Notes under the pieces: model-generated
Databases searched by the model: none
Told to the model about the DNA's origin: nothing
What the model saw: only the letters and a program-made list of their open reading frames with translations
Shown: in pieces, positions 42,591 to 51,260 of the stretch
How the letters are laid out: each line of letters begins with the position of its first letter
Numbering within the stretch: the stretch's first letter is position 1
Program-made: the position numbers and the translations under genes
DNA from: an uncultured Clostridia bacterium
GTDB lineage: Bacteria > Bacillota > Clostridia > Lachnospirales > Anaerotignaceae
Reading direction: 5' to 3'
Assembly: GCA_910583755.1 (NCBI GenBank)
Contig: CAJTZO010000009.1
Coordinates: forward strand, 6,051-70,050
Length of the DNA: 64,000 nt

Positions 42591-43637
42591 TCAAACAAAG
42601 TCCTTTGATAAATCAGTGGCAAAAAAGCGGAAAGCAGAAGGGAGCGCATAGTTTTGTTCTAATTCTTTTTGCGTTACCCATACGAAATCATAGCAATTTT
42701 TAAAAGATTCTGCATTTATAATATACCCTTGCATATGCCATTCCATATGTGTAAAAATATGTTTTGCTTTTCCCATATCTTTTATCTTTGTATATTCTAT
42801 GTCCCATTTTGATAATTGCTTCTTTGGAGTCGTTTCTTCTTCTATTAAAACATTTGGTAATTCCCATAAATTGGATAATAAACCAGTGCTTTCTCTTTTA
42901 TGCAATGCTAATTTATTTTGACATAGGATACAAAATACCATACGATTTTCAATGCGTCTTTGTTTTTTTGGTGTTTTGTGAGGAAATTCTAATACAGAAT
43001 TCTGCTTATATGCTTTACAATATTTTTGTATAGGACATTCTTTACATTTTGGCATACCATTTGGTAAACAGATAAGTGCCCCTAGTTCCATCAATGCTTG
43101 ATTAAATATGCTAGGATTTGTTTGTTGCAATACTTTTTTGATACTATTTGCATATTCTTTTTTTAATTCTGTATGATTTCTATTATCTGCATACAATCTG
43201 GATAGAACTCTGATAACATTTCCGTCAACGGCTGCTTCAGGTAATCCAAATGCAATGGAAGCAATCGCTCCAGCCGTGTATTCTCCAATCCCTTTTAAAG
43301 AAAGCAATTTTTCATAAGAATTTGGAATGATTCCATGATGTTGTTCTATAATTTCAAGAGCAGCTTTTTTTAAATTTTTTGCTCTATTATAATATCCTAA
43401 GCCCTGCCAGAGTTTTAACAATTTTTCATCAGAAACCTTTGCTAAATCTTCCACAGTAGGCAATTCTTTTATGAAACGAGCATAATATTGCTTTACAGCT
43501 TCAACTCTTGTTTGTTGTAACATAATTTCAGAAATCCATATATGATAAGCAGAAGGAGTTTCTCTCCAAGCAAGCTGACGAGCATTTTTTTGATACCATG
43601 TTGTTAAATCTGTTACAATCTTGATTAAATCATCCAT
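42591..43637 (-). CDS. mutY: A/G-specific adenine glycosylase
   Basis: Base-excision repair enzyme removing A opposite 8-oxoG; 348 residues, start ATG 43637 (MDDLIKIVTDL) after AAGGAGG. Catalytic Glu in SEIMLQQTRV near 41, helix-hairpin-helix LKGIGEYTAGAI, catalytic Asp in AAVDGNVIRVLSR, four Cys for a 4Fe-4S cluster (CLPNGMPKCKECPIQKYC) and a C-terminal NUDIX-like 8-oxoG recognition domain. Confidence 0.95.
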   Translation of the reverse strand: MDDLIKIVTDLTTWYQKNARQLAWRETPSAYHIWISEIMLQQTRVEAVKQYYARFIKELPTVEDLAKVSDEKLLKLWQGLGYYNRAKNLKKAALEIIEQHHGIIPNSYEKLLSLKGIGEYTAGAIASIAFGLPEAAVDGNVIRVLSRLYADNRNHTELKKEYANSIKKVLQQTNPSIFNQALMELGALICLPNGMPKCKECPIQKYCKAYKQNSVLEFPHKTPKKQRRIENRMVFCILCQNKLALHKRESTGLLSNLWELPNVLIEEETTPKKQLSKWDIEYTKIKDMGKAKHIFTHMEWHMQGYIINAESFKNCYDFVWVTQKELEQNYALPSAFRFFATDLSKDFV

Positions 43638-43657
43638 TTTAGCCTCCTTATAGCAAA

Positions 43658-43860
43658 AGCCAAGCAAATGCTTGGCACAGTCTGTCAATAAAGTCTTTTT
43701 TTGTGGGTTTCACCCACACCCACTAACTTTTTTAAAAAAAGTTGGACAAAAAACTTTATTGGAAAAACTAGCGTTTTTCCTTATCAAATCGATATTTTTA
43801 GCGAAATGTTAATTTCACATTAAGGTTTTTTAACAAGCTGAGCTAAACAAATACTTGGCA
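43658..43860 (+). repeat. Interspersed element, copy B, with flanking repeats
   Basis: Element 43678-43840 (163 bp), ends CAGTCTGTCAATAAAGTC and TTAACAAGCTG. It keeps the first five hairpins of copy A but lacks the ATTCTTTCTT and TTGAGGGC hairpins. The flanks 43658-43677 (AGCCAAGCAAATGCTTGGCA) and 43841-43860 (AGCTAAACAAATACTTGGCA) match at 17 of 20 bases and abut the ends exactly. It lies between mutY and purH. Confidence 0.9.
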
Positions 43861-43906
43861 AAAAAATAAAAATCATAAAACTTCTTTTTTTAAAAAAGAA
43901 AGTAAT

Positions 43907-45460
43907 TTAATGTCTAAAATGACGCATTCCTGTAAATATCATTGCAATTCCTGCTTTGTCACAAGCATCTATGGATTCTTGGTCACGAACAGAGCCGCCC
44001 GGCTGAATAATTGCGGTAATTCCTGCTTTTGCACAAGCCTCTACACAATCAGGAAATGGGAAAAAGGCATCAGATGCCAAAACAGCACCTTTAACAGTTT
44101 CAACTCCTAAATGATTAATGCCATGTTCAATCGCTTGTTCACAAGCCCAGATTCGATTTACTTGTCCGGGTCCAATACCAACAGATTGCTTATTTTTACC
44201 AATAGCAATTCCGTTTGATTTTGTATATTTTACCATTTTCCATGTAAATAACAAATCTTCCATTTCTTCCTGAGAAGGTTTTCTTTGTGTCACAACTTTT
44301 AAATCTTGTTCTACAAGCAATTCATTATCAATATCTTGCACTAAAATACCGCCAGACACTTTTTTCACATCAATGGAACCTGCTGCCTGTTTTTGTGTAA
44401 TATTTTCTAATGTCATTAAACGGATATTTTTCTTTTTTTCTAAGATTTCAAGGGCTTCTTTTTCAAAAGAAGGAGCAAGTACAATTTCCACAAAAATTTT
44501 ATTGATTTCTTCTGCAGTTTTTTTGTCAATTTCTCTGTTAGAAACAATAATTCCCCCAAAAATGGAAACAGGGTCAGAATGGTATGCTTTTATATAAGCA
44601 TCATAAATGGTTTCTGCGCTACCCACACCACAAGGGTTTGCATGCTTACAAGCAACAATAGTTGGTTCCTCATATTCTTTTAATAATTCTAATGCACCAT
44701 TGGTATCATTGATATTGTTAAAAGAAAGTTCTTTTCCATGAAGCTGTACCGCATTTGTCAAAACACCTTTTTGATTTCCTATTTCTCTGTAAAAAGCAGC
44801 TTTTTGATGTGGATTTTCTCCATATCTCATTTCTTGTACTTTTTCATAAGTCAAACTTAAGGTGTCTGGAAATTGTTCTATACCAGCTTGTTTTTTCATA
44901 TAATCTGCAATCAAGCTATCATAATGAGAGGTATGCATAAATACTTTTGCACTTAAGTAGAATTTTGTATCTATAGAAATTTCCTTGTTTTGTTTTAACT
45001 CTGTAAGTACCTTATCATAATCTGTTGGGTCAATTATGACAGCTACATCTTGATAATTTTTTGCGGCTGCTCTTATCATAGTAGGTCCACCGATGTCGAT
45101 GTTTTCAATGGCTTGTTCTCTTGTCACGCCTTCTTTTAAAATAGTTTGTTTGAAAGGATATAAATTGACAATTACCATATCAATAGTATCAATACCTAAG
45201 TCGGAAAGTTGTTTCATATGTTCTGCATTGCCTCTGATAGCAAGAATTCCTGCATGAATGGAAGGGTGTAAGGTTTTTACACGACCATCTAAACATTCTG
45301 GAAAATGGGTTACACTGGAAATACCAATACAAGAAATGCCTGCATTTTGTAGAGTGTGATAGGTTCCACCTGTAGAAATAATCTCTACCCCTAAATTTGA
45401 TAGTTCTTTCGCAAATTCTACAATTCCTGTTTTGTCGGATACACTAATTAAAGCACGCAT
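43907..45460 (-). CDS. purH: Bifunctional AICAR transformylase/IMP cyclohydrolase
   Basis: Catalyses the last two steps of IMP synthesis; 517 residues. N-terminal cyclohydrolase domain (MRALISVSDKTGIVEFA, STGGTYHTL, DGRVKTLHPSIHAGIL) and C-terminal transformylase domain with the catalytic Lys-His motif CKHANPCGVG and SDAFFPFPDCVE. No other pur genes are nearby. A ZTP riboswitch precedes it, which fits since AICAR (ZMP) is its substrate. Confidence 0.96.
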   Translation of the reverse strand: MRALISVSDKTGIVEFAKELSNLGVEIISTGGTYHTLQNAGISCIGISSVTHFPECLDGRVKTLHPSIHAGILAIRGNAEHMKQLSDLGIDTIDMVIVNLYPFKQTILKEGVTREQAIENIDIGGPTMIRAAAKNYQDVAVIIDPTDYDKVLTELKQNKEISIDTKFYLSAKVFMHTSHYDSLIADYMKKQAGIEQFPDTLSLTYEKVQEMRYGENPHQKAAFYREIGNQKGVLTNAVQLHGKELSFNNINDTNGALELLKEYEEPTIVACKHANPCGVGSAETIYDAYIKAYHSDPVSIFGGIIVSNREIDKKTAEEINKIFVEIVLAPSFEKEALEILEKKKNIRLMTLENITQKQAAGSIDVKKVSGGILVQDIDNELLVEQDLKVVTQRKPSQEEMEDLLFTWKMVKYTKSNGIAIGKNKQSVGIGPGQVNRIWACEQAIEHGINHLGVETVKGAVLASDAFFPFPDCVEACAKAGITAIIQPGGSVRDQESIDACDKAGIAMIFTGMRHFRH

Positions 45461-45484
45461 AAAAAATTCCTCCTTTAATTAAAT

Positions 45485-45580
45485 AAAAAACCGTCTGGGT
45501 AATTCAAAATAATGCCCAGGCGGTCGGCTTTCTCATTTGTACTCCCTGTAGTTTTTCCACTTTCCGCCAGTCATACAAAT
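45485..45580 (-). promoter_or_regulatory. ZTP (pfl) riboswitch upstream of purH
   Basis: In the minus sense: ATTTGTA (45580-45574) pairs with TACAAAT; then GACTGGCGG, an internal stem, GGGAGT, and the conserved CCGCCTGGGC (45523-45514). The last segment also forms the 5' arm of a terminator with GCCCAGACGG-type bases (45500-45491) and a T6 run. The pfl/ZTP consensus is recognisable. Binding of ZMP/ZTP should prevent termination and raise purH expression. Confidence 0.92.
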
Positions 45581-45594
45581 GTTTTTTGTTTTTT

Positions 45595-45623
45595 ATTATA
45601 TCTTATTTTTTGTCATCTATCAA
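45595..45623 (-). promoter_or_regulatory. purH promoter
   Basis: -35 TTGATA (45623-45618), 17-base spacer, -10 TATAAT (45600-45595), directly upstream of the ZTP aptamer. Confidence 0.85.
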
Positions 45624-45812
45624 GTCAAAATAGGAGATTTGTTGGTGTTTTTTGCTTTCCTTATAACAATAGTATAGCTGTTGACTGTTTTTAAGTTTTA
45701 TCAGGTTGTAAGAAGATTTGTTTTCTGATAATAACATAAAAATACCATATCAGCTTGCCTTAAAAAATAACCTATGATAAGATAAACGATAAATCAAGAT
45801 AGGAGGATTTCC

Positions 45813-46343
45813 ATGAAAAAGGTTGTTTTGTATATTGCGATGAGTTTAGATGGATATATTGCAGACAAAGAAGGAAAGGTTGATTGGCTAAAAGGACAAA
45901 ATGGGAATGAGGACATGATAGATACCTATTCTGATTTTATAAAAGAGGTAGATACAGTTGTAATGGGTTGGAATACCTATCGCCAGATTATTACAGAGTT
46001 ATCTCCTAATCAATGGGTTTATAGTGATTTGACAACGTATGTCATTACACATAGACAATTACCTTCTACAGAAAATATAAAATTTATACAAGAAAATCCT
46101 TGTGACCTTGTGAAAAGATTAAAACAGGAACAAGGAAAAAAGATATGGATTTGTGGAGGCGCAAAGATTGTACAAGCCTTATTAAAAGAAAAACTAATTG
46201 ATGAATATACTATTTCTGTGATACCAACAATTTTAGGTGCAGGTATTCGGCTATTTGGGGAAACAGTAAAGGAAATAGAGTTAAAATTGCTAAGTACATT
46301 TACTTATAATGGAATTGTAGAATTGATTTATGTTTGTAGATAA
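45813..46343 (+). CDS. Dihydrofolate reductase family protein (RibD C-terminal-like)
   Basis: 176 residues: VVLYIAMSLDGYIADKEGK, the VVMGWNTYRQI segment, and the nucleotide-binding IWICGGAKIVQALL. This is the YwjB-like branch of the RibD C-terminal/DHFR fold, generally without proven DHFR activity. AGGAGG lies upstream. Single gene on the plus strand. Confidence 0.88.
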   Translation: MKKVVLYIAMSLDGYIADKEGKVDWLKGQNGNEDMIDTYSDFIKEVDTVVMGWNTYRQIITELSPNQWVYSDLTTYVITHRQLPSTENIKFIQENPCDLVKRLKQEQGKKIWICGGAKIVQALLKEKLIDEYTISVIPTILGAGIRLFGETVKEIELKLLSTFTYNGIVELIYVCR

Positions 46344-46348
46344 ATGTT

Positions 46349-46379
46349 CTGGATAGGAAAAATAATTTTTCCTATCCAG
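46349..46379. terminator. Bidirectional terminator
   Basis: A 14-bp stem (CTGGATAGGAAAAA with TTTTTCCTATCCAG) and 3-base loop between the convergent DHFR-like and MATE genes; T/A-rich arms serve both senses. Confidence 0.88.
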
Positions 46380-46383
46380 AAAT

Positions 46384-47727
46384 CTAGGTTTGTAAAGTGA
46401 GCCATTTCCCTTTCCATGTATATAATGTCATCATAGTGACACCAATTGTCCAAGAAACAGGATACAATACATAAATTCCTCTTATGGTATGGAAATGTGG
46501 CAATATCAATGTTATCCAGATAATGCGGAATACACAAAAAGAAAGTAATAGTACAACCATAGGGGGAACACTTTTCCCAACACCTCTTATGGTACCTGCA
46601 AAAGCATACAAGATACCAATAAAAAAATAATAAGGACAAAAATAGGTTGCTGCAAGAACCCCATAGGAAATTGCTTCTTTATCCTTTGTAAAAAGGGTAA
46701 TAATTGGCTGTACAAATAAAAGAATAAAGGTGCCTGTTATTACTGTATATAAAAAGCTCATAATCGTTGTAACATACATTCCTTTTTTTACTCTGTCCAA
46801 TTTTCCGGCACCAAAATTTTGCCCTGTAAATGTAGTGACTGCCATACTAAAACTCAATACAGGAAGAATATTAAATCCGTCTATTTTTAAATAGGCACCA
46901 AAACCAGCCATTGCTTTTGTGCCAAAGGTGTTGACACTAGATTGTACAAGAACATTAGAAAAGGAAATCACCATATTTTGTATACCAGAGGGTAATCCTA
47001 TTTTGATGATTTTAAGGAGCATATCTTTATGAAACCGTATTTTTTTTAAGTTTACTTGGTAAGCAGTGGGAACTTTTCTTAAAAATGAAATAGCGAATAG
47101 TCCAGAAACTGCTTGACTAATATCTGTAGCAATCGCTGCTCCTTCCACTCCCATATGACATAGTTTAATCAATATAAAATCTAATACAATATTGGTAAAA
47201 GAAGCGATTGCCAAATAAAGTAAGGAGCGTTTTGAATTTCCTACTGCATTTAAAATACCTGCTGTCATATTATAAATAATATTAAATAAAAACCCGCAGG
47301 AATAGATACGAAGATATACAATGGATTGTTTTAATACTTCTGGAGGCGTTTTCATACATCTTAAAAAAAAGGGAGTAAAAATAACTCCTGCTGCTGTTAA
47401 GATAAGCCCTAACGCAATGGCAAGCGCAAGTGCAGTATGAATAGCAGATTGTACATTATCCCGTTTTTCTGCTCCCAAAAATTGCGAAACAATAACACCA
47501 GCACCAACGGCTGCTCCTTGTCCAAAGGCAATTAGTAAATTAATTAAGGAAGTGCTAGAACTAACGGCTGCAAGTGCATCATTTCCCACATAATTTCCTA
47601 CAATAATGGAATCAACAGTATTATACATTTGTTGTAACATATTGCCGATAATTAAAGGAATTGAAAAAAACAGTATTTGTTTCCCTATGTTCCCTTCTGT
47701 CATTAAAACAGATTTTTGTTTACTCAT
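46384..47727 (-). CDS. MATE family efflux transporter
   Basis: 447 residues with about twelve membrane segments. Family motifs: IPLIIGNMLQQMYNTVDSII in the first helix, FGQGAAVGAGVIVSQFLGA, and the matching second half ENxFGTKAMAGFG and TFTGQNFGAGK. A cation-coupled drug or metabolite exporter; substrate unknown. Confidence 0.93.
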   Translation of the reverse strand: MSKQKSVLMTEGNIGKQILFFSIPLIIGNMLQQMYNTVDSIIVGNYVGNDALAAVSSSTSLINLLIAFGQGAAVGAGVIVSQFLGAEKRDNVQSAIHTALALAIALGLILTAAGVIFTPFFLRCMKTPPEVLKQSIVYLRIYSCGFLFNIIYNMTAGILNAVGNSKRSLLYLAIASFTNIVLDFILIKLCHMGVEGAAIATDISQAVSGLFAISFLRKVPTAYQVNLKKIRFHKDMLLKIIKIGLPSGIQNMVISFSNVLVQSSVNTFGTKAMAGFGAYLKIDGFNILPVLSFSMAVTTFTGQNFGAGKLDRVKKGMYVTTIMSFLYTVITGTFILLFVQPIITLFTKDKEAISYGVLAATYFCPYYFFIGILYAFAGTIRGVGKSVPPMVVLLLSFCVFRIIWITLILPHFHTIRGIYVLYPVSWTIGVTMMTLYTWKGKWLTLQT

Positions 47728-47757
47728 TTTAAAACGACCTTTAACAAAAAATATATT

Positions 47758-47785
47758 CGCTCAAATCTAAAGAAAGACTTGAGCG
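47758..47785 (-). terminator. Terminator after the repeat lipoprotein gene
   Basis: CGCTCAAGTCTTT and TAGATTTGAGCG pair in the minus sense, followed by AATATATTTTTT. It separates the lipoprotein gene from the MATE gene. Confidence 0.6.
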
Positions 47786-47827
47786 ATACTTGTACTTTAA
47801 CATAATGCATATGGAAAATCAATCCTT

Positions 47828-48445
47828 TTATTGCACATCTGTTATGGTTTCAACGCCATTTTCTCGATAAGTATAAACAGTAAACCCATTGTATCTCCAT
47901 TCACCATCTTCTCCATCTCCTAAGCAACTAGAAGAATAATCCGTGGAAGAAGGACTTCCAATAGCTCCCTGCAAACTACTTGCACTTTGTCCAATATAGT
48001 TTAAAGCAGTTTGTTTTGCATCTTTTGCTGGTTCTGCTGGTGTTGCAGGCTCTGCTGGCTGTGCAGGTTCCGCTGGTTGTACTTCAGCAGGTTCGGCGAA
48101 TTGTGCTTGTGGTGCTGGCGTTGCCGGTTCTGCTTGCGCTGGTGTTGCTTTTTGTGCAGGTTCTGCTTGTTTTGGAACTTGTGCCGGTGTTGCCTTTTGT
48201 GCAGGTTCTGTTTCTTCTGGTGCTTGTGCTGGCGTTGCCTTTTCTGCTGGCTCTGTTTCTTCTGGTTTTTCTGCCGGCGTTGCTGGTTCTGCTTTTTCTG
48301 CTGGCGTTGCTTTTTGTGCTTCTCCTTGTGAGCTTTCCTGTTGTTCTTCTATATTTTCTAGGTTTTCAGTTGCTTTTGGTGTACTTCCGCAAGCTGTGAA
48401 TAACATACTACTCACCATAAATAATAATAAAAACGTTTTTTTCAT
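47828..48445 (-). CDS. Proline/alanine/glutamate-repeat lipoprotein
   Basis: 205 residues. Signal peptide with lipobox FTACGS (Cys about 19), a central stretch (about 40-140) of imperfect repeats such as EPAQKATPAQAPEET, and a C-terminal globular part of 60 residues (ALNYIGQSASSLQGAIG...YTYRENGVETI) that resembles the small lipoprotein domain that senses or packs at the wall. The repeat region is probably an extended wall-spanning stalk. Codon use in the repeat is G+C richer than its neighbours. Confidence 0.8.
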   Translation of the reverse strand: MKKTFLLLFMVSSMLFTACGSTPKATENLENIEEQQESSQGEAQKATPAEKAEPATPAEKPEETEPAEKATPAQAPEETEPAQKATPAQVPKQAEPAQKATPAQAEPATPAPQAQFAEPAEVQPAEPAQPAEPATPAEPAKDAKQTALNYIGQSASSLQGAIGSPSSTDYSSSCLGDGEDGEWRYNGFTVYTYRENGVETITDVQ

Positions 48446-48759
48446 TTTCTTTCTCCCTCTCTATTGATTTATTTTTTAAAACCTTTCAATTTGCCTCAAA
48501 CTCTACAAGTTCATTTATTCTTCAAAATAAACTATAGTCTGTCAATAGAGTTTTTTTGTGGGTTTCACCCACACCCACCAACTTTTTTTAAAAAGTTGGA
48601 CAAGAAACTTTATTGAGAAAACTAGCGTTTTTCCTGATAAAATCAATCTTTTTAGCAAAATTCTAGTTTCGCATTAAGGTTCTTGGAGGAGTTTGAGGGC
48701 TAGCCTTCAAGTTTTTTTGACAAGCTGAAGTTCATTTATATTTTAAAATAAACTAAATT
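48446..48759. other. Intergenic region built from repeats
   Basis: Holds the lipoprotein ribosome-binding site, a repeat module (AAAACCTTTCAATTTGCCTC, 48477-48509) like that at 18044-18097, and element copy C with its flanks. No gene. Confidence 0.7.
48507..48755 (+). repeat. Interspersed element, copy C, with flanking repeats
   Basis: Element 48535-48727 (193 bp), ends TAGTCTGTCAATAGAG and TTGACAAGCTG. It keeps all hairpins of copy A except ATTCTTTCTT/AAGAAAGAAT; the TTGAGGGC arm has one change. The flanks 48507-48534 and 48728-48755 match at 25 of 28 bases and abut the element ends. The left flank itself begins inside another repeat module. Confidence 0.9.
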
Positions 48760-49839
48760 TTATAGCTCAAAAATAAATTCATTTTTTGCTAAATTTGGAA
48801 TGTTCCTTTCTACAATTTCCACAATGACAATATCTGCATTAACTTCTTGCATCATCGTAAGGGGATATGGCATCTTTCTGGAAAAACGACTATGCCCAAA
48901 GCTATCCGCTAAAAAAGGATATAGAGCATTACCAAAAGAATCCCGAAACATTAATAAAGAATGTTCTTTTTGCTCTCTTGTTGTATCAATTTGTATGTCA
49001 TCTGGACCATGAATTTCTCTGTCTGGTACAAACCGAAATGGTGTTTCAAAGATTACATTGTCATCTAATTCTTTTCCAGTGGGATATAACATTTCATATA
49101 AATCTCCCTTGTGATTTTTTTCAGTATGATAAGGTGATAAATACCATTGCAGTTCATCCGATATTTCTAATGTTTGTAAAATAACATCTCTAGCCAGAGC
49201 AGCACCTTTGTTATTCCAATGGGAATCCAACCTATGATATAATATTTCTTCTTCGCTTTGAAAGATATCATAAAAATCAATAAAATGAATTTCTTCTTTT
49301 TGCATAGCAGCCATTAATTTTTTAGCATTGCTTTCCTTGGAAAGGATTTCTAATTCCGGCATATATTGCCCATATAAGCTGTTTTTGTTAGGCGCAATAA
49401 AAAATAAAAATTGTGCACCTTGTTCTTCTACATAATTTTGCATCATTTTAATGTTATGCACAATGGTTTGGATTTCGCTATCTAATAAAACATTTTTGCC
49501 TACATAATCATTTTTTGTATCTTGATAAAAAAGCCACCCTTCTTTTCCTAAGATGACATCTTCAGAAGCAGAAGTCTTAAAAACAGTAGCAAGAATTTTA
49601 TGACGTAGAGTAATCAAATCTGCTCGAAAAGCACTATGGTCTCCTACATAGTTTGTGACATCTTCCAAATAATGTGTATTGATGCTACCATCAGGAAAAG
49701 TCAACAAAGGCTTTGGTGATAATATTTCATTTGCTCTGGGTTTTGGTTGTTCTATAAAAAACATTCCAACAGAAAATAACATACAAATTGTCATAAAAAA
49801 GAAGATAAAAAAGATATATATTTTTTTATTCATCATCAT
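48760..49839 (-). CDS. AlgX/DHHW-like SGNH-type protein of surface-polymer acetylation
   Basis: 359 residues with one N-terminal membrane anchor (about 5-27) and an extracellular domain of the AlgJ/AlgX/DHHW type. Visible motifs: GKEGWLFYQD, LYHRLDSHWNNKGA (Asp/His pair) and LMFRDSFGNAL (likely nucleophile Ser). Such proteins act with an MBOAT acyltransferase to O-acetylate a surface glycan or teichoic acid, and the next gene upstream is exactly that, 5 bases away. Confidence 0.85.
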   Translation of the reverse strand: MMMNKKIYIFFIFFFMTICMLFSVGMFFIEQPKPRANEILSPKPLLTFPDGSINTHYLEDVTNYVGDHSAFRADLITLRHKILATVFKTSASEDVILGKEGWLFYQDTKNDYVGKNVLLDSEIQTIVHNIKMMQNYVEEQGAQFLFFIAPNKNSLYGQYMPELEILSKESNAKKLMAAMQKEEIHFIDFYDIFQSEEEILYHRLDSHWNNKGAALARDVILQTLEISDELQWYLSPYHTEKNHKGDLYEMLYPTGKELDDNVIFETPFRFVPDREIHGPDDIQIDTTREQKEHSLLMFRDSFGNALYPFLADSFGHSRFSRKMPYPLTMMQEVNADIVIVEIVERNIPNLAKNEFIFEL

Positions 49840-49844
49840 AACAC

Positions 49845-51239
49845 CTAAAATTGAAAATAGATAAACGGATTAAAAGTGGAAGCAGATAAATCAATGATAC
49901 TAAAGAAAAATAGTATTATCGCCAATACATAACTTCCCCTTTCAATTTTCTTTTTTGGTATAATTTTACTTAATTTTGGTACAATCTCCAAAGAACCAAT
50001 GACACAAAGCAATAATATAAAAATGGTATATGGAGAAAGTAATTCTTTTAATAATAGCGTATTTTCTAGTGAAAAAGAAGAAACCGTAAACATTTTTGTA
50101 ACCATCATACTTGCTTGGGATAAATTTTCACTGCGGAATAAAACAAAACCAAGGGTTACAACAAGCATAGTATAAAGATGTCCAAGTCCTTTCCCTTTCA
50201 TTTTGCCGACTGGTATGATGTTTGCTTGTTCTAATACAGAAAATAATCCGTGAAAAAGTCCCCATAAAATAAAGGTAACATTTGCACCATGCCAAAAACC
50301 AGTGGCAAAAAATACAATTAATTTGTGAATACCTGTTCGAACAGTTCCAAAGCGATTTCCACCTAGGGGAATATATAAATAATCCCGAAACCAAGAGGAA
50401 AGGGAAATATGCCATCTTCTCCAAAATTCTTTGATACTGTCAGCAGTATAAGGATAATTGAAATTTTCTTTAAAATGAAATCCAAATACTTTCCCTAAAC
50501 CGATTGCCATATCACTATATCCACTAAAGTCAAAGTAAATTTGAAATATATAGCAAATAGCACCTAACCATGCAAGACGAATATCAAGCTGTGTTTCATT
50601 TAATGCGAAAATATTGTCCACAACAAAACCTACTGTATTAGAAAGTAATAGTTTTTTTGACAGTCCAACGATAAAGCGACGAAAGCCTTCTGCTGTTTGT
50701 TGTAAGGTGCAAACTCTGTTGTCAATTTCCATAGAAACGTCATGATATTTAATAATAGGGCCTGCAATAAGTTGTGGAAAAAAGGAAATATACAAGAGCA
50801 CCTTTAAAAAGTCATCGGTTCCTTCTTCGGGATTGCGGTATACATCCATAACATAAGAAATTCCTTGAAAGGTAAAAAAGGAAATTCCTATTGGCAATAC
50901 AATTCCGGTTGTGGGAATCGTAATAGAAAATATTTGATTAAAACTTGTAATCAAAAAATCTGTGTACTTAAATAAACAAAGGATACCAATATTTATGAGT
51001 AAAGCAAAAGTAAGAATTGTCTTACATCTTTTAATCTTTTTTAGTAATCTGCCAAATATATAGTTGCATAAGACAGAAAATAAAAGTAAGGGCAAATATT
51101 GTAATTGTCCAAAAGCATAAAATACAAGGCTTGCAACGGTTAATATTATATTTTTACCTTTTTTGCTGGGAACGATATGATACAGCAAAAATGTGATAGG
51201 TAAAAACCAATATAAAAAGATGGCTGAACTAAAAACCAC
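49845..51239 (-). CDS. MBOAT family O-acyltransferase
   Basis: 464 residues, about ten membrane segments, of the AlgI/DltB type. Conserved YFDFSGYSDMAIGLGKVFGF, NFNYPY, FWRRWHISLSSWFRDY and the active-site His in GFWHGANVTFILWG are all present. It passes acetyl groups across the membrane. It sits between the SLH/transglutaminase gene and the AlgX-like gene, in one operon. Confidence 0.93.
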   Translation of the reverse strand: MVFSSAIFLYWFLPITFLLYHIVPSKKGKNIILTVASLVFYAFGQLQYLPLLLFSVLCNYIFGRLLKKIKRCKTILTFALLINIGILCLFKYTDFLITSFNQIFSITIPTTGIVLPIGISFFTFQGISYVMDVYRNPEEGTDDFLKVLLYISFFPQLIAGPIIKYHDVSMEIDNRVCTLQQTAEGFRRFIVGLSKKLLLSNTVGFVVDNIFALNETQLDIRLAWLGAICYIFQIYFDFSGYSDMAIGLGKVFGFHFKENFNYPYTADSIKEFWRRWHISLSSWFRDYLYIPLGGNRFGTVRTGIHKLIVFFATGFWHGANVTFILWGLFHGLFSVLEQANIIPVGKMKGKGLGHLYTMLVVTLGFVLFRSENLSQASMMVTKMFTVSSFSLENTLLLKELLSPYTIFILLLCVIGSLEIVPKLSKIIPKKKIERGSYVLAIILFFFSIIDLSASTFNPFIYFQF

Positions 51240-51260
51240 AATATCAACCCCCCGAATATT

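Noticed and set aside
47980..48399. Long plus-strand Leu/Val-rich open frames
   Set aside because: They are antisense to the proline/alanine/glutamate repeat of the lipoprotein; repetitive DNA keeps several frames open by chance.
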